Shown piece by piece: positions 14,301 through 22,485 of a stretch of 64,000 bases of DNA (the stretch's first letter is position 1; the number at the start of each line of letters is the position of its first letter). Source of the stretch: Motacilla alba alba (taxonomy: Eukaryota > Chordata > Aves > Passeriformes > Motacillidae); the NCBI RefSeq assembly GCF_015832195.1, contig NC_052046.1:23570518-23634517 (forward strand), written 5' to 3'. Under the pieces are notes generated by a model. That model saw only the letters and a program-made list of their open reading frames with translations. It made no database searches and had not been told where the DNA came from. The translations under genes were made by a program, and so were the position numbers.

Positions 14301-17300
14301 CAAATGTAACTGCTTTTTGTTCCCTTAATTTTGTCTGGTCTGTTTTTAGGTAGCCAAAGAAGGCATCATAAGGACCTGCTTCTGTGTGGGATCCTCCATG
14401 GACTGTAGTATGAATAGCTTCTGTCTCCTCTCTGGATTGCAGGAAATTGGCTGCTCTGCTGCTTGGAGAACCTCCTCCTGTTCCTTCTTCTTTGCCCCTG
14501 GTGTTCACAGGGTTATTTTTCACACTCACCCCCTCCATACAGACTTCACTGTGCAGAGTTATGCCCCTTCCTACACTGGTTTCAGAGAGGCCCCACCAGC
14601 TTGTCTAATGGCTGTGCTGTGCCCTGCAGTGGAACCAGCCATGTCCAGGCAACCCCTGGCCTTCTCTCAGAGAGGCTATCCCTGCAGCCCTGGCCTCACC
14701 ATCAGAACTGTGCCAGCAGACCCAGTGCAAGAACATTTCCTGTAATTCAGAACACTTAGGTACCAAGAAAAGACATTCTTTTCGATAATGCTACCATAAA
14801 CTGTAATCTATAGCCCCAAACATTTATGTGTAACTATATCCATAAATGATGTCAAAACCAATGGTATCCTTTAGAACCTTAAAAATTAAGTCCAGAAGCA
14901 TCCTAAAAATAAACAGTTGTGTACCCCATGCAATTTTTACTGTTGAGTTGAATACAACACTGCAAACGAACTCTCTGTTCTCAGTGCAGTACAGTGTACA
15001 CGTATCTATCCACAGATCTGTATACATACACAAACACACCTCACAGGACAAAAAGAAAACCTTTGCAAAAGCTGTATAAAAAGGTATAGCAAAAAGTAAC
15101 CATTAAGAAATTCTAACCCACCATCTTATCTTCTTCTAATACTTCTAAAAAAAGTGCTTTCTTTTCCTGGAGAATCAAACTAGTTGGTAACAGTACTCAA
15201 GTAAAAGCACTAACATTTTGTGTATTTTTTCTCAATACTCTTCACTGTGGAGAGGCAACTGACTTCAGAAATATGTTTTTTTCTGAACAAGACATCTTTA
15301 AGCTCAAGCTTTTAGGTTTGAAAGAGTTACAGATCAGCTTTATAGCATATAATTTGTACAATGCCAAGTAACTTACAGACCTATGAGACATCAAAAAACC
15401 AGAAAATCTAAACTTGTATCTTAGCCTGGTATCTTTGTTTGACTGAAATAATTAATAAACTAATTAACAAACTTTTAACACTATTCATTTTCAGTAACCT
15501 GTTTTTCAAAACATAATATCAGCTTGGATCTTACTTCTTTGCTCATATCAACTTTTACTAACAAAACTTTTGTGATAGACAAAAAATTCCAAGGATTTTG
15601 GAAATGATCCTTACTGAATTGTAGTAGAATCCAGTGCTGTGGTCATAATACAATCCTGTATTTTCATCATATATAAATCCAGTTTGTGAAACAGCAGCCT
15701 CTGCAGCAGCTCTCAAACTCTCTGCCAAAGAACCTTCTGGTACTGAAGTTTCTTCTGTCTCCTGATAACAGAAAGCAAGAAAGGTAAGCGCTCTAAGAAC
15801 CTGGACTGTTTCAGAAAGCAAAAATCTGGCTGTGGTTTACTGGTAAACTCCTACTCATTTCAACAGAACCAAGGCTTCAGCCTGTGTCTTTTGTTTTTCC
15901 CCAGCTTTACTCAAAAGTGACTCACACCAAATATACACACAGGAAACATCTTTCAGAGCATCCCTAAGACAAATTTCTGCCCTCTGTTCCACTTCAGTTG
16001 CTAGATGCTAAGACACAAACTCAGTAAACTAAGTGACCTAAGAGAAGGCTGGAGAGCAGGGAAGAAAACCAACCCACCACAAAAGAAACAAAGAAACCCC
16101 ACCATCAATATTCTTCTCCTTATATCTTGCTTCCTTATGTCAATGGAAGAAAAAATAAAAAGCACTATTTAAGAAAATCAGCATGGACATATTGGACATA
16201 CTCTGCTGATAAAAAAAATCTCGCTTCCAGGCTACACAGGATATATATGCCTTTTTACAAAATCTCTCAAACTCCAAGACACAAATCGAAGAGGGTGCTC
16301 CACTTGGAACGTACTATAAAAAGAACTAGTTATGAAGTACAAGGGTATTATCACCACTAGACCATCACAAAAAATAATTTTGTATACAGCTCTCAGGACC
16401 ACAAGCACATCTTTTAGATGGAATATTAACAGAGTACTGATTTCAAAACTGGTAAAACACCAGACAGTCCAAAAACCTGTGAATTCTGGATGAAATTCTC
16501 CTCTTCTCCACCTTCAATAGCTCTGGTGCTATCCTTCCTCAATGGAATATTAACACCTGCTTCTGATTCCTCTGTGGAATTTTGCTCAGTGCCTTCACTC
16601 CCATGACTGTGCTGCACTGGCAGTTCAGATGCACAATCTTGAGTATCAGCGTGATTGTAATAATTTTCATAGTAGTAATAATCTGCTAGGGGAGAGAAGG
16701 AAGAGAAAGAAAAGTTGAAGCTGCATAAATTAGCAAGGAAGTATTTTACTAATGCAGTTTAAGGATGCTAAATCTTAAACTGGAAATTTATGCCATTAAG
16801 TAGTCTAATGAAAATCAAACATTAGGTAGTGCCTCTACTCTGAATTTATTCTAATCCTACTGAATAAATTATGTCTTGTTTTCATACACTTCAAAAATAG
16901 GTAAAGCATGTATGTTTGCAACATGAGATTTATACGTAACAAATTACAATGGCATGAATTCTGCTAGTCCATGCTACATTTTATCCTGAATTAATGCCTT
17001 GAATACAAAATGGTCTGAAAGATAATGTCAGGTTACTGAATTTAATTCAGCAAAGGATACAGACCTGAAATGTATTCTATATTACACATTTTCAAACTAA
17101 GATACTGTTCTACATCCCTATTTAAACAGTCACCACCCTCTCTACCTGCTTGTGACCATGCAGCACAGTCTTCTGTCTGTACTTCTACACTAGACGTATC
17201 TTTCTCCTTTCTATTATGGATTTCTTTAGTGAGTTCTTCTACCTGAAAGAAAAATTGCATGTTAAAAACACAATACTGCATTTTAGTGGTCTGCAATCTC

Positions 17301-18412
17301 AGAAAAGAGAGTCAGCCTATTTTGCATTCTGTAATTCAAACAAAACATAATGGCATCACAGGTGTTTCAAGTGATTTTGTTTGGTAGGAGACAATTTCGT
17401 ACTTGAATGGTTGGCATAAAGAAACACATAATTTCTGCTCACAAAGGAGCAGAAAACTTAACCGAGGTTATTCCTAAATGCCCACCTCATACACTTGGAT
17501 TTCAAGCAATGATCACTGTGGCATACAGAATGTTCTGAACTAGAAGGAACCCACCAGGATCACCGAGTCCAACTCTCAGCCCTACACGGGACACTGCAAG
17601 GGTCACACCACGTGCCTGAGAGCATTTTCCAAATGCTCGCTGAGCTCTGTCAGGCTTAGTGCTGTAACTGCTTCTCTGCAGAACCTCTTCCATTGTCCAA
17701 GCATCCCCTGTGTGAAGAACCTTATTCTAATATCCAATCTAAAACGCCCCTGACACAACTCGGGTTCTTCCAGAGAGGAGATCAGTGCTGCCCGCCTGCC
17801 TCCCCTCACAAGGAAGCTATACACCGCAATGAGGGCTCCCCTAAACCTCCCTCTTTTGCCATAAGCATTCACAGAGAAATTCTGCCACTCTTCCTTTACC
17901 TCACACCTCATTCAATAAACTTCTTTCCCTCTGCTACATGTAATTTTTCCTTCCGACTGCAAATCTAACCCTGTGATAGAGAAGGCCGTTCTCACCAACA
18001 AGCTCTGACTCGAGACCTCAAACCTGCTCTGGCCCCTCGCAGGCCAGGAGAGCCCGGCGAGCTCTGGGAGCAGAGGGACCGTGTGAAACGGGCACATCGG
18101 CAGGAAAAGACAAGCGGAGCGCGGGCCGAGCGGCTCCCGGTCGGGGAGCGGCGGCCGCGGGAGTTCCGTGCCGCCCGGCCCGGGGGAGGCGGAAGGGTAT
18201 GAGGCCGCGGTACCCGGGGCGGGGGACCCTACCTGCCTCCTGAGCGCCTCGCCGCTCTCCCGCTCCCGCCGGTACAGGCGTTGAGTGCGCCGCAGCCGCC
18301 GCCACGCCCGCTCCAGCTGCGCGCGGCACGCGCCCAGTTCCGCCTGCAAGGCCGCCGCCTCCTCCTGCTCGCCCGGTTCCGCTCGGCTCTCGGCGCCCGG
18401 CGGGGAGGCCAT
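1..18412 (-). CDS. AGGF1: AGGF1, angiogenic factor with G-patch and FHA domains 1 (5' half, seven exons; continues past position 1)
   Basis: The mammalian protein promotes angiogenesis and also carries RNA-processing-type domains (OCRE, FHA, G-patch). Coding exons on the minus strand: 18412-18233, 17242-17146, 16682-16477, 15761-15615, 13337-13149, 4355-4007 and 2459-2348. Together they give 1280 bp, or 426 codons plus two bases, with every junction in phase. Domain order: charged coiled coil (about residues 10-80), Tyr-rich and acidic linker, OCRE domain with YDENTGLYYDHSTG and YYDPATGIYYY repeats, Lys-rich stretch, acidic segment with SEPEEGEITDSE, then IWPPCIRVIVIRSPVLQ and ATIGR, which open the FHA domain. 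The order and spacing match the human protein as I recall it. I found no exon 8 in 1-2347, so the FHA core (Ser/His phosphopeptide pocket) and G-patch lie outside. The start at 18412 fits a GCCATGG Kozak context and the human-like N-terminus MAS. Identification is very secure; exon 3 boundaries are the least certain part. Confidence 0.96.
2227..2274 (+). repeat. (TA)24 microsatellite
   Basis: Forty-eight bases of perfect TA lie about 75 bp inside AGGF1 intron 7 from the exon 7 donor. It is likely length-variable and prone to cruciform formation. Confidence 0.97.
2348..2459 (-). CDS. AGGF1: AGGF1 exon 7, start of the FHA domain
   Basis: I found this short exon by reading the minus strand; it is 112 bp. 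With the G carried over from exon 6 it encodes DEEKIWPPCIRVIVIRSP, then VLQTGSLYIITAVKPATIG and the first two bases of Arg. This corresponds to the first FHA beta strands and the Gly-Arg of the family signature. The acceptor is ACAG and the donor AG|GTAAAA. It ends in phase 2. The next exon lies outside the window. Confidence 0.95.
2460..4006. other. AGGF1 intron 6
   Basis: AT-rich intron with no recognised repeat or exon. A full palindromic CRE, TGACGTCA, occurs at 3082-3089. The minus-strand open frame at 3275-3514 has no family resemblance. Confidence 0.7.
4007..4355 (-). CDS. AGGF1: AGGF1 exon 6, acidic linker
   Basis: The exon is 349 bp, starts DLDTEEQKSS after a CCAG acceptor and ends YSENE in phase 1 before donor AAG|GTGAAT. 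It contains the conserved acidic block SEPEEGEITDSE and further Ser/Glu-rich sequence just ahead of the FHA domain. It carries no catalytic motif and is probably disordered. Intron 5 before it is the longest seen (about 8.8 kb). Confidence 0.95.
6615..7186 (+). mobile_element. Solo LTR of an avian endogenous retrovirus (ERVL-like) in AGGF1 intron 5
   Basis: The 572-bp segment begins TGTACTGGTTTTGGCTGGGG, the start of a common avian LTR as I recall it. It has an internal AATAAAATGCTGGGGG at the usual TATA-like position and ends near TAACCATGGCT. A 5-bp direct repeat GACTA flanks it at 6610-6614 and 7187-7191, fitting the ERVL-type target duplication. No internal retroviral genes remain. The class is from memory of the consensus and duplication length. 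Confidence 0.75.
7333..7358. repeat. Perfect 11-bp inverted repeat with 4-nt loop
   Basis: TTTCAGGGTAC, loop TAGT, then GTACCCTGAAA. It lies in AGGF1 intron 5, about 150 bp after the solo LTR. No associated element was identified. Confidence 0.9.
12402..12421. repeat. Perfect 9-bp inverted repeat
   Basis: AGCACACCA, two-base centre CA, then TGGTGTGCT, in AGGF1 intron 5. It could be a chance palindrome or a dimeric factor site. Confidence 0.85.
13149..13337 (-). CDS. AGGF1: AGGF1 exon 5, second half of OCRE and Lys-rich tail
   Basis: Its 63 codons begin ENQLYYDPATGIYYYCDVES, followed by GRYQFHSRVDLQSYQ, which completes the OCRE domain. A basic run follows (KDKKGKKKRK), a possible nuclear-localisation-type cluster. 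The acceptor is AAG and the donor AAG|GTAACC. Both ends are phase 0. Confidence 0.96.
13690..13905 (-). repeat. Fragment of a dispersed avian repeat (probably LTR-related)
   Basis: The text 'gcatgggtcctccaaaggcc', 'acagctcctaccaggtaaac' and 'catgggctctcc' resembles the minus strand of a common avian retrovirus-related repeat built from 'CACGCTGGAGCAGG'-type units. Recognition is from memory; boundaries are approximate. Confidence 0.45.
14134..14760 (-). other. Unidentified GC-richer segment with a minus-strand open frame
   Basis: An open frame of 134 codons (14538-14134, starting MEGVSVKNNPVN) sits in a block whose composition differs from the intron around it. The frame is polar at first and ends with an aromatic hydrophobic stretch. 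I do not recognise the protein. Because a repeat fragment lies next to it, a decayed retroelement is likelier than a gene. Confidence 0.3.
15615..15761 (-). CDS. AGGF1: AGGF1 exon 4, first half of the OCRE domain
   Basis: Its 49 codons begin ETEETSVPEG, continue with SLAESLRAAAEAAVSQTGF and then carry the aromatic octamer repeats YDENTGLYYDHSTGFYY. These repeats define the OCRE fold, a Tyr-rich module found in RNA-processing proteins. The donor TCA|GTAAGG is good. Both ends are phase 0. Confidence 0.96.
15762..16476. other. AGGF1 intron 3
   Basis: Short AT-rich intron with no recognised repeat. Reading through from exon 3 gives 16 more codons and then a stop, so retention would truncate the protein before OCRE. 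Confidence 0.75.
16477..16682 (-). CDS. AGGF1: AGGF1 exon 3 (alternative start 3 nt upstream at 16685)
   Basis: It encodes DYYYYENYYNHADTQD and a Ser/Glu-rich linker ending in IQNSQ. The human-like length after the WS motif favours the distal CAG of a TAGCAG tandem acceptor. Use of the proximal TAG would add one Ala. The exon ends in phase 0 before the weak-looking donor CAG|GTTTTT. The NSQ|E junction to the next exon agrees with human AGGF1. Confidence 0.88.
16683..16688 (-). promoter_or_regulatory. AGGF1: NAGNAG tandem splice acceptor of AGGF1 exon 3
   Basis: The minus strand reads TAGCAG straight after a pyrimidine tract (CTCTCCCC). Either AG keeps the frame; the proximal choice adds one Ala before DYYYY. 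Confidence 0.8.
16686..17145. other. AGGF1 intron 2
   Basis: A 460-bp AT-rich intron with no recognised repeat or exon. Confidence 0.75.
17146..17242 (-). CDS. AGGF1: AGGF1 exon 2
   Basis: A polypyrimidine tract and CAG acceptor precede VEELTKEIHNRKEKD, then SSVEVQTEDCAAWSQA. This matches the conserved 'VEEL...VEVQTE...WS' segment of AGGF1 and continues the coiled coil. The donor CAG|GTAGAG lies at 17145. The exon is 97 bp and ends in phase 1. Confidence 0.94.
17510..17850 (-). mobile_element. CR1 LINE 3' fragment in AGGF1 intron 1
   Basis: The plus strand reads as antisense CR1: 'gtgcctgagagcattttcca', 'aagaaccttattctaatatc', 'agagaggagatcagtgctgc' and 'cgcaatgagggctcccct'. Its minus-strand 3' end is close to TTGGACTCGGTGATCCTGGT. 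It is 5'-truncated, as is usual for CR1, and lies about 400 bp downstream of exon 1 in the gene's own orientation. Confidence 0.8.
18233..18412 (-). CDS. AGGF1: AGGF1 exon 1 coding part
   Basis: It encodes 60 residues beginning MASPPGAESR and ending GEALRRQ, rich in Glu, Arg, Gln and Leu, as expected for the N-terminal coiled coil. The donor CAG|GTAGGG follows at 18232. The exon ends in phase 0. The frame stays open upstream through the CpG island with no better in-frame ATG except one near 18904, which would add an unlikely Pro-rich tail. Confidence 0.93.
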
Positions 18413-18444
18413 GGCCGGCCGGCCGGCCGCCCCTGCGCCGCAGC

Positions 18445-18513
18445 TCAGAGCCCGTCCTCCGCCCGCCCCGCAGCGCCCGCGCGGCCCCGCCCGCCGGCCC
18501 CGGCCTTGGCCAT
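18445..18513 (-). promoter_or_regulatory. Possible upstream ORF in the AGGF1 5' leader (22 codons)
   Basis: A minus-strand ATG at 18513 in a strong GCCATGG context opens a 22-codon ORF (starts MAKAGAGG, ends EDGL) that stops 32 nt before the AGGF1 start codon. If transcription starts upstream of it, it could reduce main-ORF translation. The AGGF1 start site is not known from sequence. Confidence 0.45.
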
Positions 18514-18794
18514 GGCGCCCGCCGGGCGCGAAGGCAGGAAGCGGCGCGGGGAGCACGCCGTCGCCGCACCGAGAGCTGTCCCGCTCGGTGCGCGAATGTC
18601 CGTCCCACGGGGCGGGAGCGCGGCGCGGGGCCCGGAAACGGGGGGAGCAGCCGGAAGCGGCGCGCGCGCGCGCGCGGGAAAGGGCTGGGCTGGGCTGCGG
18701 CGGAGGCGGGGGCGGGGGCGGGGGCGGGGCGGGGTGGAGCGAGGCGGGGCTCCCGGGGACGAGCAGAGCGGGGCAGGGGGGAGCGGAGCGGAGT

Positions 18795-18851
18795 GGGGCG
18801 GGGCGGGGCGGGGCGGGGCGGGGCGGGGCGGGGTGGGGTGGGGTGGGGTGG
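18795..18851 (+). repeat. GGGGC/GGGGT tandem array
   Basis: About eleven consecutive pentamers, first GGGGC then GGGGT, lie on the plus strand upstream of AGGF1. A related GGGGGC array lies at about 18708-18735. Runs of four or more G separated by one base are strong G-quadruplex-forming patterns on the strand that is template for AGGF1 transcription. Confidence 0.9.
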
Positions 18852-18960
18852 AGGCTCCCAGGGACGGGCCGACACCCGGAGCTGGGGTGGGCGGTGCTGC
18901 TCATGGTATGGGCGCCGTGTGGTCGACCGGATGAAGGATGAGCAGCAACCCCGAAAGGCG

Positions 18961-21900
18961 GGGCGGTTTCGGCGCCGGACGTGCTGGAAGTCTGTTACCG
19001 ACCTCCAGCCACACCTGCGCTTGGTCATCCCAGGCAGAGTTTGCTGCTGCTGGTGGGCCTCAGGGTTCCAGCTGCATCGTATAAAACAATGAAAAGTAAT
19101 TCTAGCGTGTATTTTCATGGAAAAGTAGAGCGCATTTTTGTTTGAGGGTTTGGTTTTTTTGTGTGTGTGTTTGTTTGTTTTAGAGTGGGGAGGGGAATGC
19201 TTCTTGGGACTTCTCAGTCAACAGTGTGGCAAACCACACCATCTCCTGGCTAGAAATTGCTGCGTCTGGAGGTTGTTGCTGTTGGAGCCATTAAAACATC
19301 ATTCGGAGTCAGTACTGAGAGCTGCGGTACTGCAGCCCTGGATAAATTTCTGCTCCTGAGATTTCTAGAAGCATTTGCAGAAGATTCTTGGGCTTTCCCC
19401 CTGAGCCCCATCTCAGTATTATAATTTTCCAAACTTAACCTCACAGGCTTCCTATTTGAAATGTGCTTTGTCTCCGATGACCACAGTGCATCTCAGTTTT
19501 TAATAAACTGTGTGATACACTCTGTTGCTTTTACGTCTTGCTGCAGAAACAAGAATTATATCATTGTAGGCTATTAGGTCATAGCCTAATAGCTTTCAGA
19601 TCTGACAGTAGTGAGTGTGTTGCATACATGGACATCTACATCTGCTTTCAGATATGTCCTGAAAGATGCACCACCTTTACACTTCAAGTTTCTTCAAGTA
19701 ATGTATTAATTTCATTTGCATATGTATGTTTTTAACATATTACATTTCCAAAAATACAGTTCAAAGACACCTGAATTTGAAAAGCATGGTACGTGGCAGT
19801 GCTAATTTAATAAAAATGCTACTGTTCTCTGTGAAGACATGCAGTCACGTGCCATTAATTAATTACTGTTCTGACTGGAAGCTGCCAGAATCAAATGCCC
19901 GATCTCTATAGGGTGGGCTACATGTGCAGGCAAGAAATCTACTTCTGTCCATATCCTAACTCAAAGGAAATAGGAAAAAGAATACATGTATTTTGTCTTT
20001 AAAGCATTTTGTGAAAGAATGTAAAGCTCAACTGTGGACTCGAGATCCTGAGAGATACTAAAATAACTAACACAGTTTCAGACCTCAATTTTTCTCCTCT
20101 GTAATTTCTCATTGGAAAGGTATGTCTCATCAGTTGGGAATTAGTGTATTGTCTCTACCAAAAAGTGTTTTATTTTAGATAGTGGCTTTTGTTTGTATCA
20201 GGATGGTTTCACTTAATATGTATAAGTAAACAGACCTGAGCTGGATGGAGTTACTTCCTGAAAGAGCAGATTTCATTCGCTGCCCTGTGTTAAATTTCGT
20301 GAAGTTTAGGGAATGGCACTATCTTCTTTTTAAAAGACTGGCCTTTGATCTGTGCGTTAAGTATTCAATTGTAAAAGTAATGGATGTTGCAGTTTAGGCA
20401 GTGAAAAGAAGATGAAGAGTGATGCCAGCTCTCCAAACAGGGCCTATTCCTAAAGGTTTGCAGCAGACAGAAGTGGAGAGGGTGGAGGTGATGTGCATCC
20501 CTGCCACCAATCTGTCAGTGCCTCTCAATATGCCACTTTCCTACCCATGCTCTTAGTGGGCCCTTGACATGGACTGATGGACTGCTGTTGCCGCGACCCT
20601 ATCTGTACGCTTTCATCCTCTGGGATTGAGTAGTTACGCTTGGAAGTATAGGTGGCATCCCAATCCAGCTAGACAGGAAACAGATGCTTAGCTCCTGCAC
20701 TTGTGTATTAAAAGGAGGCGAGGACTTTGGTCACAGGGGCATTTGCCACCAAAGGACAGAGGACTGTGGAAAAAAGAAGTAGGAAGCAGGGACAGCAAGG
20801 CTGCTGAAACACAAACTGTCTGGCCAAGGGTGTTATTTCCAGAAGAGTTTTCCTCACCAAAAAGCTATCAAGAGCCCAGACCTGCATGAAAGAAAATGCC
20901 ACAGTGCATGCTGCCTGCAGAAGCAAAATTCAGGAGCCCAACTCTGTCAGAGCCTGGAGGTGAAGGAAAAGAGCTCTGTTGCTGTCTGTTCTTTCCCTAT
21001 ACTGGTGCTATGCAGGAATAACCAAGAGTTGCAGGAACATTGGCCAGCCCAGCTTGCATGACTCCAGGATTGCTCTCTCTGTTTCCTCACTCCCCTACCC
21101 CAGTGGAGGATGTGGTCCTCATCAAGTCCTATTTGCAGGTTTCTCCTTCTAAGGAGAGTGCAAAGAGGTGGATGAGTGATTGAAGCCATCATTGCTATCA
21201 CATCATCAAGGCATTGCCCCACCTCTGAGGTGGTAAAAGTTTCTGTGAATATGATTACATGTGTTTTCTATTGCAAAAATGAGCTTAAACATAGAGATTC
21301 AAAATTCCATGAGATTTGTAACCTTGGTGCTCAGAGTTTTGTATTCTTGTCTTGTCTTCTCTTTTTCCATGTGGGTGCCAGCTCCACTGCACTTCAGGTT
21401 TTGGGGTAAATCTCTGGCTGTTCTTTTCTGGTTTGAGGTTTCTTAGGAAGTGGTGACTATGGGTTTGGCAGAAACATGTTTTTAGCCTTGCAATGACATG
21501 GAGGTTCTGAAAAAGTTCTTCAGGTGGTGATACCCTACCTTGAGAAATAGATTTTCACAGCAAAATCTTCAAAAATCTTCCTGGAACTTAATGGTTCTTT
21601 CGTCAGCATATCACATTTGATGAAGCAATGACAAATGCAAAGTTGAGTGCCCTATTTAAAGTAATAGTAGCACTACTGCGCACATCACAACCTACACATG
21701 TCTTAAAGAGAAATCAGCTACAGGGAAATGAAAGAGAAAACCAGTTGAAGTAGATCAAGCTGCAGATCTTCTCAGCAGGGAATTGAGATTCTCTTCCCTG
21801 TCAGCACTCTCCTTTTCTTATGGATGTACATTATTTGAAAAATAGATGCTTCCAAGTTTGATCTAAGCTCTCTGATGTGGTCCTAAGCTTTTTTTAAGGT

Positions 21901-22042
21901 GAGAACATTGTCTAGAGTGGCAGTTCTCAGAGAACAAGTTCTTTAGTACATCCACTGGAGTCACATGGTCTACCTCTTGCCATGGTGCTGCTTTGAAGAA
22001 GGCAGATTGCCTGTGAGTGGATTAAGGGCTCCTGTGTTGTGA
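18961..22042. other. Intergenic, no gene or clear repeat
   Basis: Upstream flank of the AGGF1 CpG island. A GT-rich stretch lies near 19150-19180. Open frames here are short and resemble no family I know. Confidence 0.6.
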
Positions 22043-22481
22043 TGTTGCCCGAACAAAGACACAAAACCCGTAAGTTTTTTGCGGTGCTTTATTGAGGGCC
22101 CGGGAGTCCGGGGACCCCTGTCCCAAATCAGAGCTCCAACGCTACTGATACATCGATCTCCTTATATACTACAGTTTGTTACAAATTTCTCCAAGTAACA
22201 GACCCCCCTCCCCAACAATTCCCTTTCTTAGCAACTGGCTTCTTGTGAAACTCACGATATACTCCTTAAGCTACAAACAAAACTATAAATCAAGTACCTA
22301 TCATGATTTCCAGTACATTGTATACAGATCAACATTCTTGCTTCCCTCCCTGATTAAACATTCGTTACGGTTGCTTGAATACTATGGTTACACACTCCAA
22401 AGGTTACACCACACTTCAAACGGCTACTAATTCCTACATACTATACTTTACAAAATTTCTACATTTAAATAATTTCCAACA
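22043..22481 (-). mobile_element. Solo LTR of an avian endogenous retrovirus, with 4-bp target duplication
   Basis: The 439-bp element reads TGTTGG... to ...GGGCAACA on the minus strand, with matching inverted ends. The AATAAA poly(A) signal (22088-22093) is followed by GCACCGCAAAAAACTTACGG, typical of an R/U5 region. GTGA flanks both sides (22039-22042 and 22482-22485). A 4-bp duplication suggests class I rather than the class II its U5 style first suggested; class is unsettled. No internal genes remain. Confidence 0.75.
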
Positions 22482-22485
22482 GTGA

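Larger units (their letters stand above)
13338..15614. other. AGGF1 intron 4
   Basis: The edges are AT-rich; the centre (about 13690-14760) is more GC-rich and repeat-like and is listed separately. No further AGGF1 exon fits, because exons 4 and 5 join directly within the OCRE domain. Confidence 0.7.
18020..18960 (-). promoter_or_regulatory. AGGF1: CpG island promoter of AGGF1
   Basis: The base composition jumps from AT-rich to very GC-rich with dense CpG, covering exon 1 and about 550 bp upstream. It contains many GC boxes (GGGGCGGGG), a (CG)7 run at 18661-18674 and no clear TATA box, typical of a broadly expressed gene. Several long ORFs across it in all frames are artefacts of the composition. 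I see no divergent coding exon on the plus strand. Confidence 0.85.

Noticed and set aside
17912..19118. Long open frames (up to 366 codons) on both strands over the CpG island
   Set aside because: They are Pro/Arg/Gly/Ala strings created by GC-rich sequence. Only the 60-codon AGGF1 exon 1 inside them is supported.
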